Shown here one piece after another: positions 62,662 to 64,000 of a stretch of DNA of 64,000 nucleotides. Location of the stretch: assembly GCA_017416685.1 (NCBI GenBank), contig JAFQBN010000002.1, forward strand, positions 186,001-250,000. The letters run 5' to 3'. Every line of letters begins with the position of its first letter. Position 1 is the first letter of the stretch. This stretch comes from Oscillospiraceae bacterium. GTDB taxonomy: Bacteria; Bacillota; Clostridia; Oscillospirales; Oscillospiraceae. The notes under the pieces were generated by a model. It was not told the DNA's origin and did no database searches. It saw only the letters and a list, made by a program, of their open reading frames with translations. Position numbers and translations under genes: made by a program.

Positions 62662-62796
62662 TTAGGAGAAATCCTCGCCGCAGCCGATCTCGTTGGGACA
62701 GCTGGGATTGTAGCCGCCCTCGCCACCGGAGGTCATGATGACGTCGACGATCTCGAACTCCTCAACGTTCATCATGGGCATCTCAAACTTCTGCAT
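62662..62796 (-). CDS. Small RiPP-precursor-like peptide
   Basis: 44 aa, too short for ordinary gene finders. Acidic leader MQKFEMPMMNVEEFEIVDVI, then TSGGEGG, and a C-terminal part YNPSCPNEIGCGEDFS with two cysteines five residues apart. GAGGTG lies seven bases before the ATG. A TATAAT lies about 40 bases upstream (62835-62840). The layout (acidic leader, Gly-rich junction, small Cys-bearing tail, followed by PqqD, protease and ABC exporter) fits an unclassified RiPP. No homology search was possible, so the peptide itself is the least certain part. Confidence 0.75.
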   Translation of the reverse strand: MQKFEMPMMNVEEFEIVDVIMTSGGEGGYNPSCPNEIGCGEDFS

Positions 62797-62836
62797 TTCA
62801 ATTCACCTCTTTCATTATGAAATTGGGGTCAGCCTA

Positions 62837-62860
62837 TTATAAAATATTTCTATTTTATAA
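62837..62860. repeat. Perfect AT-rich inverted repeat at the precursor promoter
   Basis: TTATAAAATA-TTTC-TATTTTATAA, 10-bp arms, in the 73-base gap between the SLH gene and the peptide gene. It overlaps the TATAAT -10 of the precursor on the minus strand. Could act as operator or as a weak terminator of the SLH gene. Confidence 0.5.
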
Positions 62861-62869
62861 CCGATGTAA

Positions 62870-64000
62870 TCAGTTCTTCACGATCTTCTCCAGGAAGTTC
62901 ATGAACATCTGCGCGCCTTCTGCGCGGGTAGCGGTGTGGGTGGCACCCAGGATATTGCCGCCCTTGCCGCTCATCAGGCCAGTGTTGACAGCCCACTGCA
63001 TGGCAGCGGTGGCCCACCAGGAGACCTCATCACCATCAGCAAACGTGGACAGGTCAGCAGTCTTGTTCACGTCGTAGCCCAGCGCCTTGGCATAGTTGTA
63101 GAGAATCTGGGCAAACTCCTCACGGCTGAGCAGCTTGTTGGGCTTATAGGAGCCATCGCCGTAACCGGCCACAACGTCTTCGCGGGCAGCCCAGTTAACA
63201 GCGGCAGTAAACCACTGGCCGTCAGGGATGTCGGTAAAGCCGTGGACATAGCTGTGCTTCTCGGCACCCTCCAGGTTGTAGATGACCTGAGCCAGCATGC
63301 CGCGGGTCATGGGGATCTCGGGGCTGAAGGTGGTGCCGTCGCCGGTACCGGCAAACAGGCCGCGGGCCGCAACGTAGTCAACCGCATTGTTGGCCCAGTG
63401 ACCGGTCATATCAACAAAGGTCTTGGACTTGTCGACCACCTTCACGTGGGCATCGCCGTCCAAAGTGACCACAACGCCGCCCTGGGTCAGGGTGGTACCC
63501 TTGATCACTTCCTCGGTGCCGTCGGGATGGACGATGACCACCACATTGCCGGGCTTGTCGACCTCAACGGGGATCACGATCTCGGCGCCGCCCTCGGGCA
63601 GGTCGATGTTCAGCTCGTCCTTGGTCTTGACGGGGTCGGGCAGCTTGACAGGCTCAGCGGCGTCGGCGGGAACCACGACCTCAGTCACGCTCTGCTTGCC
63701 GTTCTTGTCGGTCACGGTAGTAGTGGTGACCTCGTTGGTGCCAACGGTGATCTCGGTCTCGGTACCGGCAGCCTTGTCGGTAATAATGGTGGTAACGGAA
63801 CCGTCGGGGTTGGTCACGGTCTCGGTGGTGGTCATGCTGCCACCGCCGCCACCGCCGCCACCGCCGGTGGTCTTCTGGGTGCGCTTAACGCTGAGCTCGT
63901 AACGGCCATCATTGGAGGGCATGGTGTATTCCTTACCCACGGTCAGCGCACTGATCTGGGACGCAGTGTCCTTCAGCAGGTCTTTCAGCTCACTGTCGCC
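62870..64000 (-). CDS. SLH-domain surface protein, N-terminus beyond the window
   Basis: C-terminal 376 residues; the frame stays open to the end of the window. A nine-glycine run precedes a Thr/Val-rich region (MTTTETVTNPDGSVTTIIT repeat-like) and a Pro-rich stretch, then three SLH modules (FVDMTGHWANNAVDYVAARGLFAG, FTDIPDGQWFTAAVNWAARE, FADGDEVSWWATAAMQWAVN). Residues are GVT-rich as in linker regions of surface proteins. A GTG at 63940 could suggest a start but the frame continues upstream, so it is only internal. Binds the wall polymer; role of the rest unknown. Confidence 0.85.
   Translation of the reverse strand, partial: GDSELKDLLKDTASQISALTVGKEYTMPSNDGRYELSVKRTQKTTGGGGGGGGGSMTTTETVTNPDGSVTTIITDKAAGTETEITVGTNEVTTTTVTDKNGKQSVTEVVVPADAAEPVKLPDPVKTKDELNIDLPEGGAEIVIPVEVDKPGNVVVIVHPDGTEEVIKGTTLTQGGVVVTLDGDAHVKVVDKSKTFVDMTGHWANNAVDYVAARGLFAGTGDGTTFSPEIPMTRGMLAQVIYNLEGAEKHSYVHGFTDIPDGQWFTAAVNWAAREDVVAGYGDGSYKPNKLLSREEFAQILYNYAKALGYDVNKTADLSTFADGDEVSWWATAAMQWAVNTGLMSGKGGNILGATHTATRAEGAQMFMNFLEKIVKN

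Noticed and set aside
60134-62796. Lasso-peptide or lanthipeptide cluster
   Set aside because: No asparagine-synthetase-like cyclase, transglutaminase-like B2, LanB/C/M or radical SAM gene is seen near the PqqD-like gene, so neither class can be claimed.
63838-63870. Simple Gly-codon repeat as a mobile or CRISPR-like array
   Set aside because: It encodes a Gly linker in frame within the SLH gene; no spacer structure and no CRISPR repeats were found in the window.
62870-63940. A complete SLH gene starting with GTG at 63940
   Set aside because: The same frame continues without a stop to the end of the window, so the gene is truncated here.

Overview
The window is a gene-dense, GC-rich stretch of a low-oxygen, endospore-forming Firmicute. 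The best guess is the Oscillospiraceae/Flavonifractor-Lawsonibacter side of the Clostridia. The reasons are sporulation and germination genes (a SpoIVFA-like M23 protein with an overlapping M50 start, a SleC-type cortex-lytic system, a 0A-box), S-layer-homology (SLH) proteins, indolepyruvate:ferredoxin oxidoreductase with phenylacetate-CoA ligase, a T-box leader, and sigma-A type promoters. The family is inferred from gene content, not from a database search.

Layout. 1-949: end of a SpoIVFA/SpoIVFB-like pair. 1078-5707: sialic acid catabolism operon (nanK-nanE-nanA-nagA, minus strand) with a divergent AraC-type regulator. 5745-6932: an unusual acetate-kinase-family protein. 7062-7138: tRNA-Pro(GGG). 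7219-9407: cortex-lytic operon in which SleC looks split into two genes, plus a third peptidoglycan-binding protein. 9513-11857: two transporters. 11991-14441: YerC/TrpR-like regulator, methyltransferase, Hsp33, nitroreductase. 14494-18015: amidohydrolase and an 830-aa glycosidase-like protein, then tRNA-Ala(GGC). 18492-25911: cation/proton antiporter, then a MacAB-type export operon ending in an SLH protein. 26049-30479: a second YerC paralogue heading iorA-iorB-paaK-ACT. 30561-37720: gltX, an unknown membrane protein, a GIY-YIG protein, trpS, tagO/wecA-like and wecB. 37751-40024: four poorly known small genes and a metallophosphoesterase. 40081-44460: folD, lgt and two M16 peptidase-family genes. 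44688-47584: ylxM-ffh-rpsP-khpA-rimM. 47815-49848: a small protein, DegV and trmD (inverted). 50001-55119: CAP/SLH protein, then HinT, alaS and a lipoprotein behind an alanine T-box. 55120-57953: AEC transporter, tRNA-Gly(CCC), CBS-type inorganic pyrophosphatase. 58205-60082: CapD/FlaA1-like enzyme. 60134-64000: a compact RiPP-like cassette (44-aa precursor, PqqD/RRE protein, S26-like protease, ABC exporter) next to a truncated SLH protein.

The most promising undescribed system is the minus-strand cassette 62796-60134. It holds a tiny Cys-containing peptide gene, followed by a strong GC hairpin and a branched RNA fold, then a PqqD-like recognition protein, a soluble Ser/His signal-peptidase-like protein and an ABC exporter without its own peptidase. 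No known RiPP-modifying enzyme is visible. Other points worth following are the split SleC, the acetate kinase relative lacking the usual catalytic arginine motif, the T-box whose first gene is a lipoprotein rather than alaS, and the paired YerC paralogues with matching promoters.

Coordinates of alternative starts were chosen from visible ribosome-binding sites. Promoters and terminators were read by eye. All family names come from motif recognition only.
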